Below are positions 43,511 through 52,244 of a stretch of 64,000 bases of DNA, one piece after another. The DNA is from Paenibacillaceae bacterium (GTDB taxonomy: Bacteria > Bacillota > Bacilli > Paenibacillales > CANHGK01), in assembly GCA_947460235.1 (NCBI GenBank), contig CANHGK010000005.1, forward strand, positions 1 to 64,000. Direction: 5' to 3'. The translations under genes and the position numbers were made by a program. Numbering within the stretch: the first letter of the stretch is position 1; each line of letters opens with the position of its first letter. The notes under the pieces are model-generated. The model ran no database searches, was not told the origin of the DNA, and saw only the letters and a program-made list of their open reading frames with translations.

Positions 43511-44824
43511 TTATGCACCAGTTGAAAATTTGCGAAGCAATCGGTTCGCTTCAAAGCGGATTCGTTCTTCGTCTACCGTTAATAACACGCGATTGCTCAT
43601 TAATTGTTTGCCGTCGACCCAAACATCAGTTACGTCATTTGCATTTGCGGAATAGACGATGTGAGAGATCCAATCCGATTGCGGCTGGAAGTGAGCTTGA
43701 TTCGCATCAAGTGCGATAAAATCGGCTTTCATTCCAGGTTGAAGACAACCAATATCTTCAATCCAAATGGATTTGGCACCTTCAATCGTACCCATTCGAA
43801 GTGCGGCTGTTGCGGGTACCGCTGTCGGGTCTCCGCTTACCCCTTTGTGAAGTAGCGCTGCAAGACGCATTTCTTCAAACAAGTCTAAGTTGTTATTACT
43901 AGCCGAACTGTCGGTACCAAGTGAAACGCGAACACCAGCTTTTAACATCGCAGGAACAGGTGCAATACCAGAAGCGAGTTTTAAGTTGCTACCCGGATTA
44001 TGGGACACATGGACACCTTTTGCGGCAAACAATTCGATTTCTTCCTGTGTTACATGAACAGCGTGTGCAACAAGCGTCGGACGATCAAATACGCCTAGTT
44101 CATTCAAATGTGCAACCGGACGTTTGCCATATTGATTAATATGACCTTGTACTTCACGTGCGGTTTCAGATAAATGAATATGAATCGGTAGATTCAATTC
44201 CTTGGACGCGGCAACAATGCGTTCAATATAATCAGGAGGGCAAGTGTAGGGAGCATGAGGGGACATCATCGTCGTAATCCGTCCATTCGCTTTCCCGTGC
44301 CATGCCTTTGCAAATGCAGTTGCCTCATCTAATTTAGCGGTTTGTATATCAGGTGGACACAGACCAATAACCCCTCGTGCCAAACATCCACGCATCCCGC
44401 TCGAATCCACGACCGCTGCAACTTCCTCCATAAACGAATACATATCCACGAAGGTTGTCGTACCTCCGCGTATCATTTCCATGATGGATAATAACGTACC
44501 CCATTTAATGTCTTCTGCACCCCACGCGTTTTCAATCGGCCACATTTTTTCTTCAAGCCAAACTTGCAATGACACATCATCGGAATAGCCACGAAGCAAC
44601 GACATTGCCGCATGACCGTGTGTGTTGACGAGGCCGGGTAAATAGACTCGATTAGAACCGTCTTTGACTTCAATGGAAGCATCGTTCCATTCAGCAGGAA
44701 TCTCAGTTCCGATAAATGAAATTATGCCGCTGTCGACGCCCATATGTCCTTGTTTGAGGACAGGAAGTTGTTCGTTCATGGTAATAAAGGTTCCATTTTT
44801 AATTAATAGCTTAGAATTGTTCAC
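43511..44824 (-). CDS. mtaD: 5'-methylthioadenosine/S-adenosylhomocysteine deaminase
   Basis: A 437-residue amidohydrolase of the MtaD type, converting MTA and SAH to their inosine forms. Metal motif VNTHGHAAMSLLRGYSDD near residue 62, HAPYTCPPDY, HIHLSETAREV, VAHAVHVT, HNPGSNLKLASG, and GTDSSASNNNLDL, which holds the metal-binding Asp. The start is GTG 44824 with a weak ribosome binding site. It reads leftwards into the YpmB-like gene. With ahcY at 12850 it offers a route for SAH via S-inosylhomocysteine, but the two genes are 30 kb apart and direct SAH hydrolysis is also possible. Confidence 0.85.
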   Translation of the reverse strand: MNNSKLLIKNGTFITMNEQLPVLKQGHMGVDSGIISFIGTEIPAEWNDASIEVKDGSNRVYLPGLVNTHGHAAMSLLRGYSDDVSLQVWLEEKMWPIENAWGAEDIKWGTLLSIMEMIRGGTTTFVDMYSFMEEVAAVVDSSGMRGCLARGVIGLCPPDIQTAKLDEATAFAKAWHGKANGRITTMMSPHAPYTCPPDYIERIVAASKELNLPIHIHLSETAREVQGHINQYGKRPVAHLNELGVFDRPTLVAHAVHVTQEEIELFAAKGVHVSHNPGSNLKLASGIAPVPAMLKAGVRVSLGTDSSASNNNLDLFEEMRLAALLHKGVSGDPTAVPATAALRMGTIEGAKSIWIEDIGCLQPGMKADFIALDANQAHFQPQSDWISHIVYSANANDVTDVWVDGKQLMSNRVLLTVDEERIRFEANRLLRKFSTGA

Positions 44825-44859
44825 ATTTTACACTCGCTTTACAAGTTTATAGATGTCGC

Positions 44860-44887
44860 TTAACAGACGTTTGATACATTTTATAAT
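44860..44887 (+). promoter_or_regulatory. Promoter of the PhoP-like gene with Pho-box-like repeats
   Basis: TTAACA (44860-44865), a 16-nt spacer and TATAAT (44882-44887) form a good sigma A promoter. TTAACA and TTGATA (44871-44876) are 11 bp apart, with a further TTTACA at about 44838, resembling TTnACA Pho-box repeats. Autoregulation of the downstream regulator is inferred. Confidence 0.6.
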
Positions 44888-44921
44888 AAATGTATCACTT
44901 TCGAGGAATAAGGGGAATGAG

Positions 44922-45638
44922 ATGTCGCAAAAGGTATTGATCGTTGAAGATGAACCGACCATTTCGCGGCTCCTCAGTTACAATTTTAAGTCAGCTGGCT
45001 TCATTCCGCAAACGGCTGATAATGGTAGAGTCGCATTGGATATTCTTTTGGAAGAATCATTCGATTTGGTGATCTTAGATTTAATGTTGCCAGGGATGCA
45101 CGGGTTAGAAGTATTGAAAAATTTACGTCAGAGAGATATCCGTACGCCAGTCATTATTTTAACTGCGCATACAGATGAAGATGGAATTGCGAATGGTCTT
45201 AGTAATGGTGCGGATGATTTTATGACCAAACCATTTGGCGTTGCTGAACTATTTGCAAGAGTAACGGCTGTGATGCGCCGTACAAAAGGCCATGTCATGC
45301 AAGAAGAATTGTTGCTTGGTGAAAAGCGTATACGTTATGGTGATTTAGCGATTTATCCGGAACGGCACGAAATTGCGTATCGTCAGCAATCACTCACACT
45401 TCGGCCAAAAGAGTTTCAGATTCTGCAATATTTGTTCAAACGTCCAGGTGTTGTTGTAAATCGGGATGATTTGATGAATATGGTATGGGGCTATGATGCT
45501 GAACTCGGTGAGCGAACGGTTGATGTGCACATCAATGCACTTCGAAGAAAGATTGAATCGTTCTCAGCGGTCATGCGGATCGAATCCATTCGCGGCGTTG
45601 GATACAAGCTTGTGTTAAATCGAAGTGTTGAAGTTTAA
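44922..45638 (+). CDS. OmpR/PhoP-family response regulator (probable phosphate regulator)
   Basis: A 238-residue two-domain regulator. The receiver has DEP near residue 11, phospho-acceptor Asp in LVILDLMLPG, TAHTDE and the conserved Lys in TKPFG. The C-terminal winged helix has RPKEFQIL, DDLMNMVWGYD and RTVDVHINALRRKIE, typical of OmpR-type proteins. ATG 44922 has AAGGGG upstream; codons back to 44853 overlap the promoter. It lies directly before pstS with Pho boxes in between, so it is likely the PhoP orthologue. No PhoR kinase gene is adjacent, which is unusual. Confidence 0.88.
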   Translation: MSQKVLIVEDEPTISRLLSYNFKSAGFIPQTADNGRVALDILLEESFDLVILDLMLPGMHGLEVLKNLRQRDIRTPVIILTAHTDEDGIANGLSNGADDFMTKPFGVAELFARVTAVMRRTKGHVMQEELLLGEKRIRYGDLAIYPERHEIAYRQQSLTLRPKEFQILQYLFKRPGVVVNRDDLMNMVWGYDAELGERTVDVHINALRRKIESFSAVMRIESIRGVGYKLVLNRSVEV

Positions 45639-45643
45639 GAAAG

Positions 45644-45660
45644 TTTACACAAGTTTTACA
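45644..45660 (+). promoter_or_regulatory. Pho box upstream of pstS
   Basis: Two perfect TTTACA repeats (45644-45649 and 45655-45660) are separated by exactly 5 bp, the 11-bp spacing of PhoP dimer sites. A weaker TTAAGA precedes them. They lie about 90 nt before pstS, between it and the regulator gene. Confidence 0.75.
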
Positions 45661-45750
45661 AAACAAACGAATATCGAAAATAGAAACACATTAATATCAG
45701 TAGTGTAAACGATTGAACACAGACAAATTTTAAGGAGTGGACAAGTAATC

Positions 45751-47265
45751 ATGTTCAAAAATTGGAGATCAACAGCATTGCTCGCATTGTTAGCATTAAC
45801 GGTTACAGTAGCAAGCGCTTGCGGAAGTACAGGTGCATCAAGCACAACGAATTCGGCACCCGTAGAAAAAACACAAGCGGAAATCGATGCTCAGAAAAAA
45901 GTTGACGACGCTAATGCAAAACTTGAACAAGCTCAAAAAGACTTAGAAGCTCAAAATGCTGAATTAGAGCAAAAGAAACAAGAAGAAGCGAAAGCAGCAG
46001 AAGAAAAAACTGCAGCAGATGCTGAAGCGAAAAAACAAGCAGACGAAGCGGCTGCAGCAAAAGCAGAATCTGAAAAACAAGCAGCGGAAGCGAAAGCATT
46101 AGAAGAAGCAGTAGCTAAAGCGAAAGCAGACAATGATGCAGCTAAATCGAAAGAATTGGCGGATCAATTGAAAAAAGCGCAAGCTGAAGCAGCGGCAGCA
46201 AAAGCTGAAGCGAAAAAGCAAGCAGATGAGCAAGCAGCAGCGAAAGCATTAGCTGCAAAAGCAAGTGCAGCAGCGCTTGCAGCAAACAAAGCTCGCTTCG
46301 CTGAAGCACAACAACAAATGGCAGCGCACCAAGCGGCATTAGAATTGCAAAAACAAAGAGAAGCAGAACAAGCGAAATTAGAAGAGCAACAACGCATTGC
46401 GGCAGAGTTAGCGAAAGCGGAAGCTGAGCGTAAAGCAGCATTTACAGGAACAATCAAAATCGATGGATCTTCAACGGTATTCCCAATTTCAGAAGCAGTT
46501 TCATCGAAATTTAATAAAGAGTACTTGAAAGTACGCGTTCCAGTAGCAGTGTCCGGAACAGGTGGCGGTTTCACTAAATTCTGTAAAGGTGAAACAGATA
46601 TCAATGATGCTTCCCGTACCATTAAAGCGACTGAAACAGATGCTTGTACAAAAGGTGGTATTGAGTCGATTCCATTTGAAGTTGCGTATGATGGGATTAC
46701 CGTATCTGTGAATCAAAACAATGATTTTGCAAAAACAATGACGGTTGCAGAATTGAAGAAAATCTTCGAACCGAATAGCAAAGTAGTTACGTGGGCAGAT
46801 GTTCGTGCAGGTTGGCCGGCAGAAACAATTAAAATTTATTCACCAGGTACAGCATCTGGAACGTTTGATTATTTTACTGAACACGTGAATGGTAAAGCGG
46901 GCGCGAGTCGTAATGATAGCCAAGTTACATTTAGTGAAAATGATAATGTACTTGTTCAAGGAATTTCAGGCAGCAAATATGCGATCGGTTATTTTGGATA
47001 CTCTTATTATGAAGAAAACATGAGTAAGTTGAATGCAGTTTCCGTTGAAGGAATTCAACCAACATATGAGACGATTCAAAATAAATCATATCCAATTTCA
47101 CGGATGTTATACATCTATGTCAACAAAAAAGCATTCGCTCGTCCAGAAGTGAAAGAATATGTAACTTATTATGTGAAAAATGTAGGTTCTCTAGTTAAAG
47201 CCGTTGGATACATCAAGTTGCCACAATCATTCTACGATGCGGATCTTGCAAAAATTCCACAATAA
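45751..47265 (+). CDS. pstS: Phosphate-binding lipoprotein PstS with a long helical stalk
   Basis: A 504-residue lipoprotein, against about 300 for ordinary PstS. Signal peptide with lipid-attachment Cys24 (VASAC). Residues about 40-229 are almost purely Ala/Glu/Lys/Gln and predicted to be one long helix or coiled coil, like TolA domain II. The phosphate-binding domain follows, with GSSTVFPISEA, SGTGGGFTKF, NDASR and SPGTASGTFDYF, all intact. If fully helical, the stalk would be about 28 nm long. It is the first gene of pstSCAB-phoU, under the Pho box, with a partial terminator after it. Confidence 0.93.
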   Translation: MFKNWRSTALLALLALTVTVASACGSTGASSTTNSAPVEKTQAEIDAQKKVDDANAKLEQAQKDLEAQNAELEQKKQEEAKAAEEKTAADAEAKKQADEAAAAKAESEKQAAEAKALEEAVAKAKADNDAAKSKELADQLKKAQAEAAAAKAEAKKQADEQAAAKALAAKASAAALAANKARFAEAQQQMAAHQAALELQKQREAEQAKLEEQQRIAAELAKAEAERKAAFTGTIKIDGSSTVFPISEAVSSKFNKEYLKVRVPVAVSGTGGGFTKFCKGETDINDASRTIKATETDACTKGGIESIPFEVAYDGITVSVNQNNDFAKTMTVAELKKIFEPNSKVVTWADVRAGWPAETIKIYSPGTASGTFDYFTEHVNGKAGASRNDSQVTFSENDNVLVQGISGSKYAIGYFGYSYYEENMSKLNAVSVEGIQPTYETIQNKSYPISRMLYIYVNKKAFARPEVKEYVTYYVKNVGSLVKAVGYIKLPQSFYDADLAKIPQ

Positions 47266-47280
47266 TTAACGATGCAATGG

Positions 47281-47320
47281 GCCCCATAATCGCTCCTCCC
47301 TCTGATTATGGGGCATTTCT
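47281..47320 (+). terminator. Hairpin between pstS and pstC (partial terminator)
   Basis: GCCCCATAATC (47281-47291) pairs with GATTATGGGGC (47304-47314), followed by the interrupted T-run ATTTCTTTAT. It probably attenuates transcription, giving more pstS than transporter mRNA, as is common in pst operons. Confidence 0.8.
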
Positions 47321-47367
47321 TTATGGAAAAACAAATTTTTTTTACAGTGTAAAAAGAGGTGAATGTC

Positions 47368-48282
47368 ATGATGCAGGAACAAGGAATAGAAATGTTTAAG
47401 GATAAACGTAAATCAATAATGAATTGGTTGATGCCCAAACTATTGTTTTTATGTGCGTTGGTTTCCATCGGAACAACCGTCGGAATTGTATGGACGTTAT
47501 TTGGTGAAACGGTAGCGTTTTTTAAGCAAGTTACTGTCTTTGATTTTATCACTGGTACGCAATGGACACCGTTAATTGATCCTCGAAGTTATGGCGTATT
47601 ACCATTACTACTCGGCACATTTCAAGTTACGTTAATTGCCTGTTTATTTGCTTTTCCGATCGGAATTGCGAGTGCGATTTATTTAAGTGAATATGCACCG
47701 AACCGAGTTCGAAAAGTTGTAAAACCAATTTTAGAAGTGTTAGCCGGAATTCCAACCATTGTGTTGGGATATTTTGCGTTGTTTTTTGTAACGCCTCAAT
47801 TACAAAAGATATTTGATACCATGGGGATTTTTAACGCACTTAGCGCGGGGATTTGTGTAGGGATTATGATTATTCCGATGATTTCTTCGTTGAGTGAAGA
47901 TGCGATGAATGCAGTGCCAAAAAAATTGCGTGAGGGCGCATTTGCGCTTGGTGCGACGCGTTTTGAGGTTGCCACACAAATTGTATTTCCAGCAGCACTT
48001 TCTGGAATTATCGCGTCGTTTGTACTGGCGTTTTCGCGTGCGATCGGGGAAACGATGATCGTTACGGTTTCAGCAGGTGCAACACCAAAAATTGATATCA
48101 ATCCATTGGACAGTATTCAAACGATGACGGCGTATATCGTGCAAGTCATCACTGGAGATGCGGCACACGGAACAATTGAATATCAAACCGTTTATGCGGT
48201 TGGTATGACCTTGTTTATCATTACGTTCCTGTTGAATATCGTAGCACTACTAATTGCGCGACGGTACAGAGAGGAGTATTAA
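47368..48282 (+). CDS. pstC: Phosphate ABC transporter permease PstC
   Basis: A 304-residue permease with six membrane helices. MetI-like domain (about residues 75-295) with GTFQVTLIACLFAFPIGIASAIYLSEYAP at its start (part shown) and the ATPase-coupling EAA loop REGAFALGATRFE. It pairs with PstA to form the phosphate channel. ATG 47368 lies 8 nt after GAGG (47356-47359); codons at 47359 overlap it. pstA follows after 2 nt. Confidence 0.95.
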   Translation: MMQEQGIEMFKDKRKSIMNWLMPKLLFLCALVSIGTTVGIVWTLFGETVAFFKQVTVFDFITGTQWTPLIDPRSYGVLPLLLGTFQVTLIACLFAFPIGIASAIYLSEYAPNRVRKVVKPILEVLAGIPTIVLGYFALFFVTPQLQKIFDTMGIFNALSAGICVGIMIIPMISSLSEDAMNAVPKKLREGAFALGATRFEVATQIVFPAALSGIIASFVLAFSRAIGETMIVTVSAGATPKIDINPLDSIQTMTAYIVQVITGDAAHGTIEYQTVYAVGMTLFIITFLLNIVALLIARRYREEY

Positions 48283-48284
48283 AC

Positions 48285-49133
48285 ATGAATTTGAAAATTC
48301 GCCGAGCCCAAAATAAAATGTTTGAATTTTTATTTATTCTAGCACTTTCGATTGCCATGCTCGTGCTACTCGTACTATTAGTACAAATTGTGATCGATGC
48401 ACTACCGCGACTTTCCATGCAATTTGTGACCTCTTTTCCGTCAAGTGAACCTTCAGAAGCGGGGATTTATCCGGCGTTGATTGGAACATTATATGTCATA
48501 GGTATTATGACGCCGATTGCTTTTTTTATTGGAACCGGTGCAGCAATATATCTTGAGGAGTTTTCGAAAAAAAATGCATTGAATAGTTTTATTCAATTAA
48601 ATATTAGAACGCTCGCAGGAGTACCTTCCATTGTATATGGAATTTTGGGGTTAACCATTTTTGTTCGTGGGGCAGAATTCGGAGCGAGTTTAATAAGTGG
48701 TGCATTTACGATGACATTATTGGTATTGCCCATCATTATTGTGGCTGCGCAAGAAGCAATTCGTGCGGTTCCTCGCGCAAGACGTGAAGCCGCGCTCGCG
48801 TTAGGTGCTACCAAGTGGCAAACTGTCGCTCGTGCAGTACTTCCTTCAGCAGTACCTGGAATATTAACGGGAATGATTTTGGCAGTTTCTCGTGCCATCG
48901 GAGAAACGGCACCTTTAATTATGATAGGTGCATTCACATTTGTTGCATTTTTACCAGAATCATTGACAGATTCCTTTACGGTCTTACCAATTCAGTTTTT
49001 TAACTGGATCGCCCGTCCGCAAGATGAATATCATGAATTAGCCGCTTCAGGGATTTTAATTTTGTTACTAGTATTAATTAGTTTGAATATTACTGCGGTT
49101 TGGTTGCGCAATAAATATCAAAAAAGAATTTAA
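48285..49133 (+). CDS. pstA: Phosphate ABC transporter permease PstA
   Basis: A 282-residue permease with six helices. [32 protein letters not shown], and the EAA loop [27 protein letters not shown] (shown here in part as [13 protein letters not shown]) are typical Pst[13 protein letters not shown]-type motif ([11 protein letters not shown]) follows. GAGAGGAG precedes ATG 48285. It is co-transcribed with pstC and pstB. Confidence 0.95.
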   Translation: MNLKIRRAQNKMFEFLFILALSIAMLVLLVLLVQIVIDALPRLSMQFVTSFPSSEPSEAGIYPALIGTLYVIGIMTPIAFFIGTGAAIYLEEFSKKNALNSFIQLNIRTLAGVPSIVYGILGLTIFVRGAEFGASLISGAFTMTLLVLPIIIVAAQEAIRAVPRARREAALALGATKWQTVARAVLPSAVPGILTGMILAVSRAIGETAPLIMIGAFTFVAFLPESLTDSFTVLPIQFFNWIARPQDEYHELAASGILILLLVLISLNITAVWLRNKYQKRI

Positions 49134-49165
49134 GCAGGATAGAAGTTAGTTTTGGAGGGAATGAC

Positions 49166-49924
49166 ATGGAAAAAGCGATTCGTATTGACGGGCTCAATGT
49201 GTACTATGAGACGTTTCATGCATTAAAAAATATACAAATTGAGGCGTTGCCAGCTCGCGCAATTACTGCGTTAATCGGTCCTTCAGGTTGCGGTAAATCA
49301 ACGTTTTTACGAACGATCAATCGGATGAATGATTTAGTACCAGGTTCAAGAGTGGACGGCAAAATTATCATTAATGGTGTCGATATTTATGATCAACAAG
49401 TTGATGTGGAAGCATTACGCAAAAAAATCGGGATGGTATTCCAACAACCAAATCCGTTCCCTAAATCCATTTATGACAATATTGCTTTTGGGCCGCGCTT
49501 GCATGGGGTCACAAAGAAAAGTGAACTTGATGAAATCGTCGAATCGAGTCTTCGCCAAGCGGCACTTTGGGATGAAGTAAAAGATAAATTAAAGAAAATG
49601 GCATACGATATTTCGGGTGGGCAGCAACAACGTCTTTGTATTGCGAGAGCGATCGCTGTGAATCCAGAAATTTTGCTGATGGACGAAGCTACTTCTGCAT
49701 TGGATCCCATTTCAACGATCAAAATCGAAGAATTGGCGCAAGAATTAAAATCGAAATATACAATCATTATGGTCACGCATAATATGCACCAAGCAGCTCG
49801 TGCGAGTGATCATACAGGATTTTTCTTGAATGGAGAATTGGTTGAATTTGCTACTACTGAGCAATTGTTCTCAAATCCGGGTGATGAGCGTACGGAATCT
49901 TACATTACAGGACGTTTTGGTTGA
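49166..49924 (+). CDS. pstB: Phosphate ABC transporter ATP-binding protein PstB
   Basis: A 252-residue ABC ATPase. Walker [11 protein letters not shown]-loop [16 protein letters not shown] (diagnostic of PstB), signature [15 protein letters not shown], Walker [13 protein letters not shown] and H-loop [12 protein letters not shown]. It hydrolyses ATP to drive phosphate import through PstCA. TGGAGGGA lies before ATG 49166. Confidence 0.97.
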   Translation: MEKAIRIDGLNVYYETFHALKNIQIEALPARAITALIGPSGCGKSTFLRTINRMNDLVPGSRVDGKIIINGVDIYDQQVDVEALRKKIGMVFQQPNPFPKSIYDNIAFGPRLHGVTKKSELDEIVESSLRQAALWDEVKDKLKKMAYDISGGQQQRLCIARAIAVNPEILLMDEATSALDPISTIKIEELAQELKSKYTIIMVTHNMHQAARASDHTGFFLNGELVEFATTEQLFSNPGDERTESYITGRFG

Positions 49925-49957
49925 ACCATATTAGCGATGGAAAAAGGAGCAAAAAGC

Positions 49958-50614
49958 ATGACGGAACGTAAAGAATTTGATCATGGTTTACAAGAAATCA
50001 AAACATTGTTAATTGCAATGGGTGAACGCGTGCAGTGGGCGTTAGAACATGCGATGGACTCTTTGCAAACCTCAAATGTAGAACAAGCAAAGTTGGTGTT
50101 TGAGCGCGATCATGAAATTAATCTGTTGGAGCGTCAAATTGACGATTTAGGGACGCAATTGATTTTGAAACAACAACCTGTTGCCAAGGATTTGCGCAAA
50201 ATTCTCGTAGGATTCCGCATTGCTGCAGACTTGGAGCGAATGGGGGATTTGGCGCGAGATATTGCGAATGTTACTGTTCGTTTGGCGGGACAACCGCTCA
50301 TTAAGCCGTTGATCGATTTGCCTGCGATGGCAAAATTTGTACATGAGATGATTCACCAAGCGATTGACTCGTATTTACGTGAAGATATTGTGTTGGCTGA
50401 ATCAATGGCAAAGTCTGACGATCAAGTGGATGCATTATATAGCAAGGTACTGCGTGACCTATTTGCCTTAATGTCAAACGAGAGTGATTCGGTTAACCAA
50501 GCGATGTTATTATGTTTCGTAGGCCGGTTTATTGAACGCATCGCAGATCATGCGACAAATATTGGTGAAGGCGTTGTTTATTTGGTGAAAAACCAACGCT
50601 CAGAATTGAATTAA
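49958..50614 (+). CDS. phoU: Phosphate signalling protein PhoU
   Basis: A 218-residue all-helical protein with two PhoU repeats (ERDHEINLLERQIDD; DDQVDALYSKVLRDL), the metal-cluster segments and the C-terminal GRFIERIADHATNIGEGVVYLV, typical of the family. It represses the Pho response when phosphate is plentiful, acting through the transporter and the PhoR kinase. ATG 49958 has AAAGGAG 8 nt upstream; ATG 49937 lacks one. Confidence 0.96.
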   Translation: MTERKEFDHGLQEIKTLLIAMGERVQWALEHAMDSLQTSNVEQAKLVFERDHEINLLERQIDDLGTQLILKQQPVAKDLRKILVGFRIAADLERMGDLARDIANVTVRLAGQPLIKPLIDLPAMAKFVHEMIHQAIDSYLREDIVLAESMAKSDDQVDALYSKVLRDLFALMSNESDSVNQAMLLCFVGRFIERIADHATNIGEGVVYLVKNQRSELN

Positions 50615-50626
50615 TGGTTTAACAAT

Positions 50627-50687
50627 AAAAAACACAAAAGCCAGTTTTTTCATCATGGGTTGATGATCGCTGGCTTTTGTGTTTTTA
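50627..50687. terminator. Bidirectional intrinsic terminator of the pst operon
   Basis: A long stem AAAAACACAAAAGCCAG / CTGGCTTTTGTGTTTTT with an inner CATCA/TGATG hairpin. Suitable for both phoU and the converging gene ending at 50697. Confidence 0.93.
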
Positions 50688-50696
50688 TCCTATTTT

Positions 50697-51818
50697 TTAA
50701 TAAACAATTAAATCGCGTTTAATAAATATTTCTTCTAATTCAAACGTATTTACCGTATCTCCGACAGTAAAAGCTTCTGACTTTGCAACAACAATTTTTA
50801 GAATTGGATTATAATCAGGACCTGTCCCGTTTTTGACAACAATTCCGCGAGATTCATCACTTAGCACGACGACCGAACCAATGGGATACGGCGCAATGTG
50901 TTTTCGAAATGAATTGACAACATTTGAATCGAATTGATAACTTTCTTGATTTAATATGTAATCTAACGATAATTCTCTTTTGAAATTTGGATGAATTCCA
51001 TTATTAAATTCGAGACTAATAAATCGACCAGCAACGGCTACAATTTTGGATACGAGCGAAATTTCACTGCCGCTTTTGTTATTTGGAAAACCGCCTCCAG
51101 ATACACGCTCATGATGTTCTAAGGCTGCGCGGGACACGTCTTCATCAAAAAAATCACTTAAATAGGTGGATCCGATTCGAATATGACTTTGATAAACTTG
51201 TTCATTGGGCATCCAATCGGATAAGGTGTCAACATTGAAATTTTTCAATAACACGAAATGACCTATATTGTAAAATAAACATGCTTTGGCTAGAGAAATT
51301 AATTTTTCGTGTTCAAGTCCCATATCCAAACCAATGAGTAGACCGATGGTACATACCCGAGCATATCGCCGGATACTTTCGTGTTTCATGCATTTCATCA
51401 TGGATAATAATGATAGGACATGCAAATCGACGCACACTTCAGAAAGAATTCGTTGGATTTGTGATTCGATTTCTTTCAGATTCGTTAAATGGATAAAATA
51501 GGACTCTAAGTACGCATAAATATTCAAATTTAATTCTTTGATCAATATTTGATTTGTAATGGTTTGATAACTTTCTTGGATATCTGTTTTTTTCTCATAA
51601 AAAATTTGTTTTCGACGCAAACGATCTGGTGAAAGTGGGTCGAGCACGTCAATCGATTGCATAATCGGCACTTCAGAAATTCCATGTTCTTTTAATTGGT
51701 TGATATACCGTTGATTTAATTTCACGCCACGACCTACAAGTACTTGACCAGAAATACCAATGACATTTTTGCCTACAATTAATCCTGGCAATAAGGATGT
51801 GGTCTTCATTGAAAGCAT
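50697..51818 (-). CDS. Degenerate HD-GYP-domain protein, probably catalytically inactive
   Basis: A 373-residue protein. The N-terminal 60 residues resemble the DUF3391-like region that precedes many HD-GYP domains (LVGRGVKLNQRYINQLKEHGI). The HD-GYP fold follows: HESIRRYARVC, then FYNIGH at 182-187 where HDIGK is expected, so the metal-binding His-Asp pair is Tyr183-Asn184. Downstream, EHHERVSGGGFP is retained with GFP for GYP. A beta-rich C-terminal tail (about 60 residues) follows. With the HD pair lost it is unlikely to hydrolyse c-di-GMP and may instead bind it. ATG 51818 is preceded by GGGGT. Confidence 0.82.
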   Translation of the reverse strand: MLSMKTTSLLPGLIVGKNVIGISGQVLVGRGVKLNQRYINQLKEHGISEVPIMQSIDVLDPLSPDRLRRKQIFYEKKTDIQESYQTITNQILIKELNLNIYAYLESYFIHLTNLKEIESQIQRILSEVCVDLHVLSLLSMMKCMKHESIRRYARVCTIGLLIGLDMGLEHEKLISLAKACLFYNIGHFVLLKNFNVDTLSDWMPNEQVYQSHIRIGSTYLSDFFDEDVSRAALEHHERVSGGGFPNNKSGSEISLVSKIVAVAGRFISLEFNNGIHPNFKRELSLDYILNQESYQFDSNVVNSFRKHIAPYPIGSVVVLSDESRGIVVKNGTGPDYNPILKIVVAKSEAFTVGDTVNTFELEEIFIKRDLIVY

Positions 51819-51970
51819 CGTTTACCCCGTTTCTAAAAATCCGAATTATCTATCTTTTTTTACAAAATTCTACATAGAACAACTACAGTTTTTATTTTAC
51901 AATGATATAAATATTCACGCAAGATATGGCAACGGTTGACATAAATATAATTTAACTGTTATTTAAAAAC

Positions 51971-52012
51971 AAAAAAACGAGCTCCGCAAGTGTTTGCGGA
52001 AGCCCGTTTTTT
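51971..52012 (-). terminator. Intrinsic terminator of the YjcZ-like gene
   Basis: Read on the minus strand, AAAAAACGGGCTTCCGCAAA pairs with TTTGCGGAGCTCGTTTTTTT around a short loop, ending in seven T. It lies 14 nt beyond the stop at 52026. Confidence 0.85.
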
Positions 52013-52025
52013 GGCGTGTGGCCAA

Positions 52026-52142
52026 TTAGAATGTACGCAATACGATAACCAATAAGATGAAAAGTACCAAGATCATTGTTGCGCTCGACCAGAGGCTATA
52101 ACCTCCGTGTCCTTGGTGATGGGAATGGTTGCATTCGCTCAT
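52026..52142 (-). CDS. YjcZ-family tiny sporulation protein
   Basis: A 38-residue protein: a short hydrophilic His/Gly-rich start (MSECNHSHHQGHGGY) and one hydrophobic helix (MILVLFILLVIVL) ending in RTF. This matches the YjcZ/SscA group of tiny transmembrane proteins found in spores of Bacilli, which usually have a GGYG motif followed by a single helix. GAGGAG (52154-52159) lies about 11 nt before ATG 52142. It has its own terminator. Role in spore assembly is inferred from the family. Confidence 0.8.
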   Translation of the reverse strand: MSECNHSHHQGHGGYSLWSSATMILVLFILLVIVLRTF

Positions 52143-52244
52143 CGTTGTCACGCTCCTCGTTTTTTTGATGTTACCGCGTTGTTAACGGGTACATTGTAAT
52201 AAATGCACGATGAGGTAGAAGTGAATGGACGAATGCCTAGTTGA

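Noticed and set aside
45911-46622. Several long open frames opposite the pstS stalk
   Set aside because: They are Leu/Ala/Phe-rich shadows of the Ala/Glu/Lys repeat coding on the other strand and lack ribosome binding sites.
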